Assembly (NCBI RefSeq): GCF_901709675.1 | Contig: NC_051095.1 | Location: 25,552,456-25,616,455, forward strand | DNA length: 64,000 nucleotides | From: Syngnathus acus | Lineage: Eukaryota; Chordata; Actinopteri; Syngnathiformes; Syngnathidae | Direction of reading: 5' to 3' | Part shown: positions 53,438 to 64,000 of the stretch, piece after piece | Position numbering within the stretch: position 1 is the first letter of the stretch | Layout: every line of letters starts with the position of its first letter | The notes under the pieces: generated by a model | Databases searched by the model: none | What the model was told of the DNA's origin: nothing | Seen by the model: the letters and a program-made list of their open reading frames with translations, nothing else | Position numbers and translations under genes: made by a program

Positions 53438-54193
53438 TTATAGGAAGCCAGTGAAGTTGGTGCAGAACAGGAGTGATGTGATGATGGACAGGGGTTCTGG
53501 TGATGATGTGAGCAGCAGCATTTTGAACCAGTTGCAGTTTATGGAGGAGTTTGTGGGGGAGGCCGACAAGGATGGAGTTGCAATAATCCAGACGAGATGT
53601 AACGAGAGAGTGGACCAGGATAGCAGTGCTGTTCGGAGTGAGTGATGGACGGAGGCGGTTGATGTTACAGATGTGGAAATAGTAGGAACGGATGATGTTG
53701 TTGATGTGGGTGCTAAATGATAAGGGGCTGTCGAGGACGACACCCAGGCTCTTAGCCTGAGGGGAAGGGAAACCGAGGAGTTGTCAATGGTGAACATAAA
53801 ACTGGGCTGTTTGTTGAGGGACGATTTGGAACCAATGAGGACTACCTCAGTTTTGTCACAGTTGAGTTTAAGGAAGTTTGAGGTGAACCAGGATTTAATT
53901 TCTTGAAGGCACGCACAGAGGGAGGAGGGTGGGAGAGTGGAAGGGCGTTTGGAGGAGACATAGAGCCGGGTGTCGTCCGCGTAGCAGTGAAAGTTGATAT
54001 TATGTTTTCGGAAAATCAAACCAAGTGGGAGGAGGTAAATGATAAATAAGATTGGACCAAGGACAGAACCCTAGGGAACACCAGAGGACAGGGGGGAGGG
54101 ATGAGATGTGAATGATTTTAACTGGATAAATTGAGAGCAGCCGGAGAGATATGAGTGGAACCAGTGCAGGGGTGTGTCTGACAGTCCAATAGA
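53438..54193 (-). pseudogene. L2-like RT, palm and thumb
   Basis: From 54193 it reads a region like GLSDTPLHWFHSYLSG, a stop in the [12 protein letters not shown] motif, then [18 protein letters not shown] (YADD at 53972-53983, intact) and [16 protein letters not shown]. After VSLPL a frameshift turns the thumb into low-complexity Ser/Thr sequence, while the expected LDYCN-like part lies in another frame. Confidence 0.8.
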
Positions 54194-54201
54194 GGCTAGT
54201 C

Positions 54202-55501
54202 CAGGGGTGGGCAAACTTTTTGACTCGCGGGCCGAACTGGGTTCTAAATTTGTACCGGAGGGCCGAACCAGGAGCAGATGGATGTAGTGTTTGTGTGAAG
54301 TAATATAAGCGACCTGTAAAGGTCATTGCATAAAAGATTTTGGCCTTTAGTAGGTAGTAAAGCATGGATATTCCAAACAAGTTTTTTTTAAAACAAATGC
54401 ATTTATTAACAGCATTAAAAAAAATAAAAATAATTCACTAAAAAACTGCTATCAGTGATTCTCATAAAATACGACACTGTTATTATGAATAACAGTCTCC
54501 ATCACTTCAGTGCCTGCAGGTCAGATTAATGAAAGATGTTTATCTTATGAGATCACATCAAACAGCAAACATTCTGACCAAATATATCGTCTTGAAGAAT
54601 CGGTGAAAGCATACATCCAAATAAAGTAATCAAAACGGCAACACGGTGAGGGGTATCTGAACATCAGAGCAGAGTTTTAACTCACAAACACCTGGTAACA
54701 GAGGTGAGGAAACGGGAAACACTTCCTTAAAGTAAGCCTTAAGAACTTTACAGGTTAAGATTAGTCGCAAGCAGGTGGTGCATCAATGTCCTTGAGCATC
54801 CTGCATTGTTTCAAAATGAGAATGGTCGCTAGTTTCAATACCTGCTATGTGTACAAATCATATTCAAAATGCATTTTTTTACAACAAACTTGAGAGCCTC
54901 CCCTTCATTTTCAGTGGGAACAGTGTTGTTGGTCTCTCTTTTTTGCTAGTGCATCATAGTCTGGAGTAAAATTTGTTGTGGCAATTCTTAGGAGAGATCC
55001 GTTTACCTCGATCTGTGACGGGTTGATGTGGCTGAACGTCACGTCGCGTACGTCGAGCCAAATTGGACACTCTTTTAACATTCGGCACTCACTTCTTTTC
55101 TTCGGGCCACTCATTTTAATGGAAGGATTCCAGGGGAAGGTTTGTGGGGGGCTTTAGCGTAAAACTGTATCTGAAAGCTCAGCGAGCGAATTACAAGAAT
55201 GCTGTCGTCACAGCCCACGCTCTAAATTCGGGACTGATACAAATAGAGCGCGAGTGCGCCATGTCCGTACTACTGAGTACGTACGTACACGCACTTGTGA
55301 GTGTGCACCGAGCTTTCTGACACGGCTTCCGGTAGTAAATGCGCAGGCGAGCGGTTCCCCATCTACTGGGGAAACGCAGTCATTGCAGGCAAAATGACCA
55401 AAAAAAAAGTTTAATAATACAATTAATTCAGGGTTGGCGGGCCGGATTAAACGGTCCCGTGGGCCGGATGTGGCCCGCGGGCCGTAGTTTGCCCACCCCT
55501 G
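54202..55501 (-). mobile_element. hAT-1, internally deleted copy in L2-like LINE
   Basis: The ends are CAGGGGTGGGCAAACT and AGTTTGCCCACCCCTG. The 8-bp duplication GGCTAGTC at 54194-54201 and 55502-55509 is perfect. The minus frame at 55114-54911 has the same start-to-end transposase fusion as the copy at 20685 (MSGPKKRSECRMLKE then TFSHINPSQIEV), so both come from one deleted source. Confidence 0.94.
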
Positions 55502-55509
55502 GGCTAGTC

Positions 55510-55945
55510 GGTCAAGGAGAATGGAGTGAGAAATGTTGTCAAAAGCTGCGCTTAAATCAAGGAGAATGAGAATGGATAATAGACCAGAGTCGGCTGCAAT
55601 AAGGAGATCATTTGTGATTTTAATGAGGGCTGTTTCTGTACTGTGACGGGGGCAGAAACCGGATTGGAACTGTTCATATAAATTATTACTAGTGAGGTGA
55701 GTGTGGATATGTGATGCAACAATTTTTTCGAGAATTTTGGAGAGAAATGGCAGGTTGGAGATGGGGCGAAAGTTACTGAGGATGTTGAGGTCTGAGCCGG
55801 GTTTCTTAAGAGTTGGTGTAACAGCAGCAGATTTGAAAGATAAAGGGACAGAGCCAGAGGTGAGTGAAGAATGGATGATGGCAGTAATCAGGGGCAGCAG
55901 AGAGGGGAGAGAAGCTATGACCAAGGAAGAAAGCAAGTGGGTCAA
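55510..55945 (-). pseudogene. L2-like RT, N-terminal part
   Basis: The frame reads [69 protein letters not shown] and [20 protein letters not shown]. It stops where the hAT begins, and the palm continues at 54193. The fused frame that continues into the hAT is an artefact of the insertion. Confidence 0.8.
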
Positions 55946-56258
55946 GTATACAGTACATGTACATGCTCCACTTCCTGTTCAGTTCCCCATTGCACCACAA
56001 GATGAAGCCTTGTGTCGCCGTTAATCACTTTTGAATTCCGGATGAGTTTAAATAGGTCAGAAGCAGAGGGAAATTTGAAGCAGGAAAGAGGGGGGGGGGG
56101 GGGGGGATGGGGGAAGAAAGGAGATGGATAGCTACATGAGTAAGGGGTCAGTTGCTGGTGGATGGTGGCTATTTTATTGTCAAAAAAGGACATCAGGGTG
56201 TTACAGTGGTCAGTAGTCAGTATGAAACTATTGTAACAAGTAGAAGTGTGGGAGGAGC

Positions 56259-56883
56259 CCCAACAAAGTAAGACAGCCCCAACAAAGCGTTGCCTCTCTA
56301 GCTTCCTCAAACGTTCCGAGCAAATAACAGTAGGGCCAGACCAGACACATCCCCAAATGGACAGAGGACGACATTTCTACTTTGAATAGCAACCAGCTTC
56401 CAGCAATAGAATAAGTCTATTACACAAAGCCCATGTGAACACAATTTTAAAGAGAAGTTATTTTACCTCCAGGGGGCGTCTTAGTCGCTTGGAATAAACG
56501 CAAGCCGGAAGCTTGTACGCCTCCATATTTTCCACCTGGGATACATCATGAGCTACTGTGCACAGAAACCACTGGTTAAGAATCAGTGCAGGCCAACTAA
56601 ATGGGGATTGGTTTGCTATTTATACATTACATTGTTTACTGTATAATATGGTATTGTTGTCATAGTATATAAACTGCACAAGCTTGTGGTTTAATGAATG
56701 TTAAAACAGCCATATCAGATATATGTCACCTGAAATATTCAGTAAATCCTGAACTATTCAATACTCAGAGACAGTCAAATAAATTTGATGCAGGCATTAA
56801 ATCAGAACTTGGACATGCAGCCTAAACCCGGTCCAATACATGAAAACAAATTCTGAGACAATAATGCTCAAAATGCGACTGCA
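56259..56883. other. Unassigned stretch
   Basis: The first 45 bases match the repeat at 50515-51050. The rest shows no gene or known repeat. Confidence 0.4.
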
Positions 56884-57950
56884 ATAAGATAAAATAACAT
56901 AAGATAATCCTTTATTATTCCCTCAATGGGGAAACTCCTGTGTAAGCAGCAGTACACTTAACATATACACACACACGCATGCGGGGAAGGGGATAAAAGA
57001 TTTAAAAAAAGTAAGAGATATATATAAATAAAAAAAATATATGGGCAGTATATACACAATACACAATATACAGTGGAGATAAAAAAAAGTATTAGATAAA
57101 AAAATTGTGCAAAAGAAGAAAACAACAGGTACTTGTAAGAGTCCACAATCTCTACGTCCGTTCCCTGGATGTTCACCGGCGAGGGGGGGACTTTGCGCCG
57201 GCGGAAGTCCACCACCAGCTCCTTTGTTTTTCCGGAGTTAATCTGGAGGCGGTTCCGCTGGCACCAGTCCACGAATCTGTGATTCAGTCCTCGGTACTCC
57301 GTCTCGTCTCAGTCGTTAATGAGACCGCCGATGGCGGAGTCGTCCGAGAACCTCTGGAGGTGGCAGGTTGATGTGTGGTGGGTGAAGTCAGCTGTGTAGA
57401 TGGTGAAGAGAAGGGGGGCCAGGACGGTCCCCTGTGGAGCTCCTGTGTTGCAGACCACCGTGTCAGACACACGGCCTCCTGTCCTCACAAACTGTGGCCT
57501 GTTTGTGAGGAAGTCCAGGACCCATGATGTCAGCTGCTGGCAGGCTCCAGCATGGTGCAGTTTGTTCCCCAGCAGTTCTGGCTGGATGGTGTTGAAGGCA
57601 CTGGAGAAATCATAAAACATGATCCTCACAGTGCTTCCAGCCCGCTCCAGGTGGGCCAGAGACCTCTGCATGAGGAAGATGACGGCGTCCTCAACCCCGA
57701 TGCTCGGCCGGTAGGCGAACTGCAGGGGGTCGGCGGAGGAGCTCACCAGGGGGCGCAGGTGGTGGAGGACCAGCCTCTCCAGGGTCTTCGCCAGGTGGGA
57801 TGTCAGGGCCACCGGCCGGTAGTGGTTGAAGTCACTGGGGCGAGATGACTTGGGCACCGGTACCACGCAGGACGTCTTCCACAGCTGTGGTACCCTGTGC
57901 AGCCTCAGGCTGACAATATTATTGACAGTTGTCAAAATGCCTGCTGTGGA
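56884..57950 (-). mobile_element. Rex1-like LINE with deleted thumb
   Basis: The 3' end near 56884 has a TAAGATAA repeat tail and TCCTTTATTATTCCCTCAAT. The RT (next feature) stops in the thumb and jumps straight to 3' UTR, so the C-terminal RT is deleted. The 5' end is truncated within RT fingers. Confidence 0.85.
57120..57935 (-). pseudogene. Rex1-like reverse transcriptase
   Basis: The frame 57935-57309 reads LWKTSCVVPVPKSSRPSDFN, HYRPVALTSHLAKTLERLVL, DPLQFAYRPSIGVEDAVIFL, IMFYDFSSAFNTIQPELLGN and NTGAPQGTVLAPLLFTIYTA. The catalytic motif is FSDD (57339-57350), where Y and A are replaced. After a stop the thumb reads CQRNRLQINSGKTKELVVDF and VDSYKYL, then sequence turns into UTR. The RT would be inactive. 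Confidence 0.85.
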
Positions 57951-59091
57951 AATGACCTTTTAGGAGCAGAGTAGTAGTCCAAGAACTTTGCACAATACGC
58001 TAAATTAATACTAATTGCAATTCATTGACAGAACTAAAAAAAAAAACTTGTTAACTATAAACACAGTACTGGTGATAAAAACACATTTCCACATTTCTCA
58101 CACAATGTCATCCTAAAGACTAATGACAGAATTGCATAATTTTAAACAGTGTGCCTGTGTTTCTTAATGTTGGTCATGTCATGTATATCAGAGCACACTT
58201 GACTCTCAATTCAAAGCGTACACATACTGTATTTGTTGTTTGCGTAAGTCAGGTCGGCTTTTATGCCGCCACACTGTCCCTCATATCTTTCTATTAAAGG
58301 TTAATCTTTTTCTGCTGATTAATTTTTGAGTGGAATGAATTTCTATCACATCGGACAATCCCAAGTGTATGTGTATGTGTAACACAGTAAACGTGTTTGT
58401 GCGTGTGCATGTGCTTGAGTGCGTTAGGAGTAAGATCATGCTAACGGTGGCTGACAGCCTGTATGAAACTGAGCTGTTTAATTTTGTAGAATGCTCACGC
58501 CCCTAATTCACAGATCAAATTGTGCAACCTTGTGCTGTCACAGCTCATCCCACTCAGCCAGCCATGCACTTTTCTCGAACAGTCACCAAGGCAGCATTAA
58601 AAGCATCTGATGGGTGTAGTCAGCCTTATGGTCTTTGATTTTTAATCGCTGTGAAAAGGGTAGAGGAAGTGAACCCAGACCAGGATTTTGGGTGAACAAA
58701 AGAGAGGGTGTGAAAGCAATGCATCTGATTGGTTCTGGTCCAGCAAGTAACAGTGCCTCAACTAGATCAAGCCAGTGCCTTGGAAAAAGCAGATCCTCGA
58801 TTTTCTTGTGACTGCTCCCATTCTACTTGCCCTTATTGAATGGGCACATAAATTACAAGCCCATCTGTGCCCACTGAAATCATTAATTTTTCCCTTAGGA
58901 CAGAATCAATGTTTTACTGCCAACAGTTTGGACAGCTACATTGCAACACAAATTCACTGGATAAAGGCCAAATAACGAAGCGGACAGACAGTAAAAGCAG
59001 AAGCAATTGGCTTTATGATGTCTTGACCCCTTCCATGTTCTACTGCACACAGCTCTCGTTGTACAATACACTTGACCTATTTACCGTAATT
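57951..59091. other. Unassigned stretch
   Basis: This is the longest repeat-free-looking interval in the right half. No exon-like frame or known motif was found. Confidence 0.5.
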
Positions 59092-59093
59092 TT

Positions 59094-59863
59094 CGGACTA
59101 TAAATCGCTCCGGATTATAAGTCGCACCAGCCATAAAATGCCCAAAAATGTGAAAAAAAACATATATAAGTCGCTCCGGAGTATAAGTCGCATTTTGGGG
59201 GGCAATTTATTCGACAAAATCCAACACCAAGAGCAGACATGAACGAGCAACAACAGGCTAAACGATACGGTATGCTAACGTGACAAACACAAACGACTCG
59301 AGGAGCTGAGAACGGGCTTGACGTAACATTCAGTTATTTAAAAAAAACTATCACATAAATAACACGTTTATAAAACCATCTGTGTCACTCCAATTCATTA
59401 AATCCATCGATCGTCCTTTGTCAACAATGCCGTGTGCCGCGCCGCAGTTCAAATTATTCCACAGGCCCATACAACGATATATAAACTATATTTTAAATAA
59501 CTATCACATAAACAACAATATTATCAAACCATTTGTGTCACTCCAAATCATTAAATCCATCGATCAAATTTCTCGTCCTTTATGTCATCCTGGTGACAGA
59601 GGACATGTCCAGAGGATATGGCGCTTTAAAGTGTTAATTACTTTATTTGATTTTTTCTCTCTATTTTTCATGTTTTGAATATGTTCAAGATAAAGATATC
59701 AAAGCATGTGAAGTGATCAACTATACTAAAAATAACATGTGAAGTGGTCAACTATAAGTGATGTGTTAATGATCAAGTAAAAATTTGTGAAAAAAAACAT
59801 ATATAAGTCGCCCCCCCACCCAAACTATGAAAAAAACCGCGACTTATAGTCCGAAAATTACGG
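59094..59863. mobile_element. TA-flanked DNA element, copy T3
   Basis: The ends are CCGTAATTTTCGGACTATAA and TTATAGTCCGAAAATTACGG. TA lies on both sides (59092-59093 and 59864-59865). It is 770 bp and lacks the minisatellite found in T1 and T2. Confidence 0.92.
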
Positions 59864-60151
59864 TAAGTACATTTATCACCACAGTAGGGCCTCCAAAGTC
59901 TAACGCGGCACTTTGGAAATTTGACTAAAACAAGTACAAGTATCCCTCCCCACTTCGCGCTTCACCTTTCACGAATGCGCTACTTCGCGGGTTTATAAGT
60001 GATGGGAGAACGGCGTTTAAATACATGCTGATAGTGCGGGGCTTGCCTCTGAGCAATGTGTGTCACTATGGACAAGCGCGGGAAGCGCAGCAGCCAGCCT
60101 GTCATGAACAAGGCAGGACAACCATGTGCAACATGGACTGTTTATTTAGGG

Positions 60152-60311
60152 CAGGGGTCGAAGTTTCCCTCGTTAAACACACCTGATTCAAATGATCAGT
60201 TCATCCTCACGTTCTGCAGGAGCCTGATAATTCAATCAGGTGTGTTTAATGAGGGAAACTTGGAAAACATGTAGGAATGCGGCCCCCGAGGACTGGAGTT
60301 TGAGACCCCTG
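60152..60311. mobile_element. hAT foldback, 160 bp
   Basis: The left end is CAGGGGTCGAAGTTTCCCTC and the inner part CACACCTGATTCAAATGATC mirrors the right half. The 8-bp duplication ATTTAGGG at 60144-60151 and 60312-60319 is perfect. It shares the CACCTGATTCAAAT core with the foldback at 42190-42402. Confidence 0.94.
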
Positions 60312-60434
60312 ATTTAGGGGATGCAAAAAGATGAAAAGAGGAATAGGGAGGCTGGAATACCAGCAGAGCAGGTGCCCGAGGCAACTGACGAACCGGTCAG
60401 CGAGCTCGCGTCCTGCGTCGTAGTTGCATCACGG

Positions 60435-60588
60435 TACACAGCGGATCAGGCAAACGGAAATCAGATGTAGGCGTGCGTGTGTCAAGGCAGACAACCAGCC
60501 AGGCGTAACGCTACACAGCGAATCAGGCAAACGGGTACCACGTGGCAGGCCTGCGTGTGTCAAAACAGACGAAACGGTGAGGACTGAC
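60435..60588. repeat. 77-bp tandem duplication
   Basis: TACACAGCG(G/A)ATCAGGCAAA occurs at 60435 and 60512, and both units contain GCGTGTGTCAA. Period 77. Confidence 0.8.
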
Positions 60589-60739
60589 CAGTGAACGGCG
60601 TCTATATACACGCCCTATTCAACGGATAACACAGGACAGGTGGTGGCGATCAGTGCCGCTTAGCACACACAGTTCCATATTGGCGACGCATGCCCCGAGG
60701 TCTGGCGCGGATGGCACATCAGCCGGCCAGCAGGGCAAG

Positions 60740-61070
60740 AGCGGAAACGTGACACAGCTGCGCACAAAGGAAAAATGCACTGCTGTGCAGAAAAATTCGG
60801 GACAACAGCAATGAGTGCTCATAGCGCGGGTCGTGCCTCTGAGCAATGTGCTTCATTGATAAGCGCAGGGTGCGCGTCTGGCTGCCGTGCATGTAGGAAA
60901 AAAGCACTGCCGTCCAGAAGTTGAGACAGCAGCAATGAGCCCTGATGGCGCGGGCTGTGCCTCTGAGCAATGTGCGTCACTGTGGACATGACTGAGTCCA
61001 AGCGCAAGAGGCAGCAGCGGGCCATGCGCGAGGGAAGAAGCACCAACTGGTGCAGAAGGAGTCGGGACCC
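60740..61070. repeat. Decayed 124-bp minisatellite
   Basis: The block GCAATGAG...GCGCGGG...GCCTCTGAGCAATGTG starts at 60808 and 60932, period 124, with a partial unit before and a related unit at about 60025-60110. Overlapping minus frames repeat the same Cys-rich peptide and are not genes. Confidence 0.8.
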
Positions 61071-61529
61071 GTGACAATACCACGCGTTTGTTCTTTTATT
61101 TACTGTAAAAGTACAATACGTTCACAGAACAGTGTGGGAATGGTTATTAAGCGAATGGGAAAGGTTTATGTTGCGTGAAAGTATTGGGGAGGGTTTAAAA
61201 AGCTTAAATTGTGTACTGGACTACAATGCAACAGGAGATTCATGCGCAACCGTGACTCACTTTGGTTTCACTAAGCATGATTTCCCCCAGATTAGTGTAA
61301 AGCGGTAGTTCTGAAAGTGGACACGTTGTATTACTTGGCAAATCTTCTAATTGATTTGCAATGCATCCATGCCGTCTAGCGGCCAATGAGAAGCACCACA
61401 TGTTGGAAATTTCAATACAATGGTGTTCAAATTTCTAAATACTATAAATATTGTTTCTACTTAGCGGATTTTTGTTTTTCGCGGGTGGTTCGGGAACGCA
61501 TCTCCCACGAAAAACGAGGGATCACTGTA

Positions 61530-61775
61530 TACCCCCAAAGCTACACAAATTTTTGCATGACATTAAGATTTTCAGCACTCCACTCACTCTACAAGTCTAT
61601 TTCGCAAACCCCTACAGTACAATATAGTATTAAACACATTTGATTAATATATAAACTTAATAAACTTAAACTTAATAAATAAATCACAACATACTCACCA
61701 TAGTTGCTAATGCAAATTGAAGCTTCCACCTGTCCATGTATGCTAACTTCCATTCTTACATCACTACTCCCAAAG
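61530..61775. other. Unassigned stretch
   Basis: No gene or repeat recognised. Confidence 0.4.
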
Positions 61776-61777
61776 TA

Positions 61778-63029
61778 CCGTATTGGCCCGAATATAAGAC
61801 GATGTTTTTTTGCAATGAAATAAGACTAAAAAAGTGGGGTAGACGATATAACTATTCACAACACTAGATGGCGACAGATACCTTTAAAGCGAAGTTACGC
61901 CTTACGTCTCGCGTGAGTTACCTCAGCTTATCGCGATTGTTGGAGCTTGTGCTGAGTATGTTGCTGTGATCGTGTGCGTCTTTGACACAAAGTGAGTATA
62001 TACATTTCATTGTTACTACTGTCCACTGTTGTGCCGTTTGTCCGGTCGCGGTTTGCTTCGTGTGTGCGCCGTTTGATTGACAGCTCCGGCGCGCTCCTTT
62101 AAGTTTGCCTCGCATCGTACAAGTAGCCGTTACGCAGCGGCACGGCGACTAACGGCAAATGTATTTTGTTGTCTCGATGACTTATGTTTGGTGTGTTGCA
62201 GAGAGTATTTTATGTATGGTTATTTAGTATAGCGGAACCGTTACGCGCAGTTAGTTATGTAATGTGTGCCGTCTACGAGTGTTGTGTGACGTCAGAAGTT
62301 GAGCGTTGACGTGCTGTATTTCTGTCTGTTGCAGAACCACACACACACACACCCCACAAATCATACACACCCTTCACACCCTTCACACAATACCCTTTTG
62401 CCAGTTTACCTGTATGCCGCTATGAGCCACAGTGCCTGTTACTTTTTTGCAAATAATTCAGGAAAGCAATCAAAACTGAACCATGTCTTCCCTCCTGTGT
62501 TTTGACCAACACCCGGGGGCGAAAAGAGCATAACCATCCGAGCCAACCCCCTACAGTCCTCAGGCTCCCCAACAATAGCGGTAGCAGTTTGCATTATTTT
62601 ATTGCAATGTTTTTCCTTATTCAGATTTGTTTCAAGACTACAGTTACAGTTGGACTTCACTTTGATGGTTAATTCAGTTATTGCAATTTTATTGTTTTAT
62701 CACAGTAGATTGGTTTATTTACATTTCAAAAACCAGAAGCCATTCATTTACAAATGTGATTGCACTTTAGTTTACATATTTAAATGTTCAGATATTAAGA
62801 TGTGATAGACAGTTTTTGCATGATTTGAATGTGGCAAAATAACATGCTTTTTCTCTCGAATATATTGTTATAATTCATTTCAGATGTACTGTAATTATTT
62901 TCCGTGTAAATATTAAATTTGGTGTTCAAAAAGTCTTTTTTCAAACTTGAGTCAAAAAATATTTTTTCAAACTTGAAAAAGAGGGGCTCGTTTTATAATC
63001 AGGGTCGTCTTATATTCGGGCCAATACGG
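61778..63029. mobile_element. Tc2/Kanga-like TA-flanked element
   Basis: The ends are CCGTATTGGCCCGAATATAA and TTATATTCGGGCCAATACGG, perfect inverted copies over 20 bases and more. TA lies on both sides (61776-61777 and 63030-63031). The inside contains the dispersed repeat shared with 43413-43870. No transposase is seen. Confidence 0.9.
62288..62580 (+). repeat. Dispersed repeat, second copy, in Tc2-like element
   Basis: It has the same block order as 43413-43870 on the opposite strand: GACGTCAGAAG, GTGCTGTATTTCTGTCTGTT, a CA-rich core, GAGCCACAGTGCCTGTT, ACACCCGGGGGCGAAAAGAG, CCTCAGGCTCCCCAACA. Confidence 0.75.
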
Positions 63030-63031
63030 TA

Positions 63032-63377
63032 AAAATATATATACATACCAGATTGAAACAAGCCACTCAGTAAAGTAGCGTTGGTTAATCTAACCTCATA
63101 GTCTTTATTTCTTGAAGTGCACCTTAAAAGTGATTTTTCAAACAGCTGAACCAATCAGAAGCAAAATGTAGCTGAACCAATGGACAGAGAAACTCACTCA
63201 ATGCCTTTTGAAGGTAAATCTACTATCTAATTGGCTGAAAGAAGAACCAGCAATTCCAATAGTGTGTGTGCGGTCAGTGCCTGCATTCGAGGTTCTGCGT
63301 TGGATGAAATTATATGTGTATGAAAACACATCAATGCTGAAATCTGATTGAATAAAATCCCCTCAAAAAGCTGCTAT
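63032..63377. other. Unassigned stretch
   Basis: No gene or repeat recognised. Confidence 0.4.
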
Positions 63378-63480
63378 GATAGGTTGACCAGACGTCCTCT
63401 TTTTCCCGGACAAGTCCCAATTTTGAGCCCTAAAAAAAATGACCTGGGGGAATTTTAAAAGCGTCCAGAATTTTGTTGGA
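63378..63480. mobile_element. DNA transposon end fragment
   Basis: It reads TAGGTTGACCAGACGTCCTC and TTTTTCCCGGACAAGTCC, the terminal style of a dispersed hAT-like family as I recall it. Only one end is present. Confidence 0.4.
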
Positions 63481-64000
63481 CTGCCTCAAACATAATACTT
63501 GTACAGTACATTTTCAATAGAATTGCCACTCCATTCCATTTCACTGAATTCCAGATTTTCTGTATCGTTCGCAAATAAGTCACACCTTTTTTCTCAAATC
63601 TAGCCACTTTGCTACGAAGTAGGTTGGGCTGGCCAGTCTACACCAAGTGTTTACAAGCAATGCCGAAACGAAATATTTAAATCTCAGATGCAAACTAAAG
63701 GGTAAATTAATTCAAAACAGCTTGACAGTCAGTTAATTTGACATGTTATCATGTCATATAAGGGCTGCAAAAATTAACTATTTAGTTGGCAACATCACAT
63801 TGATTCCTGTTGTAAAATGTGCTATGAATAAAGTTGCATCATTGTATTTTATTGTATTGTATTATAATAATGTCAGTGAATTTGGGGTGATAGGTGTGCC
63901 ATGGAATGAACACTGAGTATTGTGTTTCTTTTTGTCATTTTTGTTAATCTAAGGTGACATTATGCCCATGACTTGAGAAGACTCATTAAGCAAACACACT
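63481..64000. other. Unassigned stretch at window edge
   Basis: AT-rich DNA with no recognised gene. A sequence running off the edge cannot be judged. Confidence 0.4.

Larger units (their letters stand above)
53005..56258 (-). mobile_element. L2-like LINE split by hAT-1
   Basis: The 3' end near 53005 is an AAT-rich tail. The coding relic runs from about 56200 to 53438 on the minus strand. hAT-1 at 54202-55501 interrupts it and LINE coding resumes directly after the target duplication. An unexplained block near 55940-56025 ([16 protein letters not shown] in one frame) interrupts the RT start. A G run of about 17 bases is at 56091-56107. Confidence 0.85.
59937..61527. mobile_element. Pogo/Tigger-like element with internal tandem repeats
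   Basis: It begins CAAGTATCCCTCCCCACTTC and ends ACGAGGGATCACTG, imperfect inverted ends of the style seen in pogo/Tigger elements, with TTCGCGGG subterminal. TA lies on both sides (59935-59936 and 61528-61529). It contains a hAT foldback and decayed tandem repeats. No transposase is recognised. Confidence 0.7.

Noticed and set aside
60619-61083. Family of Cys-rich small proteins on the minus strand
   Set aside because: The peptides recur because of a 124-bp tandem repeat; no signal of coding constraint.

Overview
The window looks like intergenic DNA from a ray-finned (teleost-like) fish. It holds several fish-typical repeats together: L2/Maui-like and Rex1-like LINEs, a BEL/Pao LTR retrotransposon, a large set of hAT elements with 8-bp target duplications, TA-flanked pogo/Tc-like elements, a tRNA-derived SINE and long CA microsatellites. 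I found no convincing host exon, rRNA or stand-alone tRNA gene. Nearly every protein-like reading frame is a relic of a transposable element, and most carry stops or frameshifts.

Layout: 1-3.1 kb is an L2-type LINE on the minus strand with a small hAT inside and a truncated hAT at its 5' side. 3.7-4.1 kb holds a cluster of AGACGTCT palindromes. 4.4-8.3 kb is a second LINE (CFDP2-like endonuclease, minus strand) lying inside a CA/TG microsatellite. 8.8-12.5 kb is a run of hAT elements, one with a nearly complete but broken transposase. 12.5-22.6 kb is one decayed BEL/Pao element on the minus strand (gag, zinc knuckle, protease, RT, RNase H and integrase can all be followed), split by two Rex1-like LINE insertions, one of which carries a further LINE, and by a hAT. 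24-25.6 kb is a solo LTR split by a hAT. 26.3-30 kb is a hAT holding two other DNA elements. 32.2-38.2 kb is a TA-flanked element holding a chimeric LINE and another hAT.

38.7-43.4 kb has nested Rex1-like copies, chimeric hAT pieces and two adjacent hAT foldbacks sharing one target site. 43.95-46.8 kb is a four-layer nest: hAT, then LINE, then TA element, then SINE. 47-52 kb holds a solo LTR, a pogo-like element and a second SINE. 53-56.3 kb is another L2-like LINE split by a hAT. 56.9-58 kb is a Rex1-like LINE. 59-63 kb has three TA-flanked DNA elements. The genes do not form a pathway; the readable content is the order of insertions, supported by target-site duplications on at least 12 hAT-type elements and two solo LTRs.

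All family names rest on motif recognition by eye. No database search was run.
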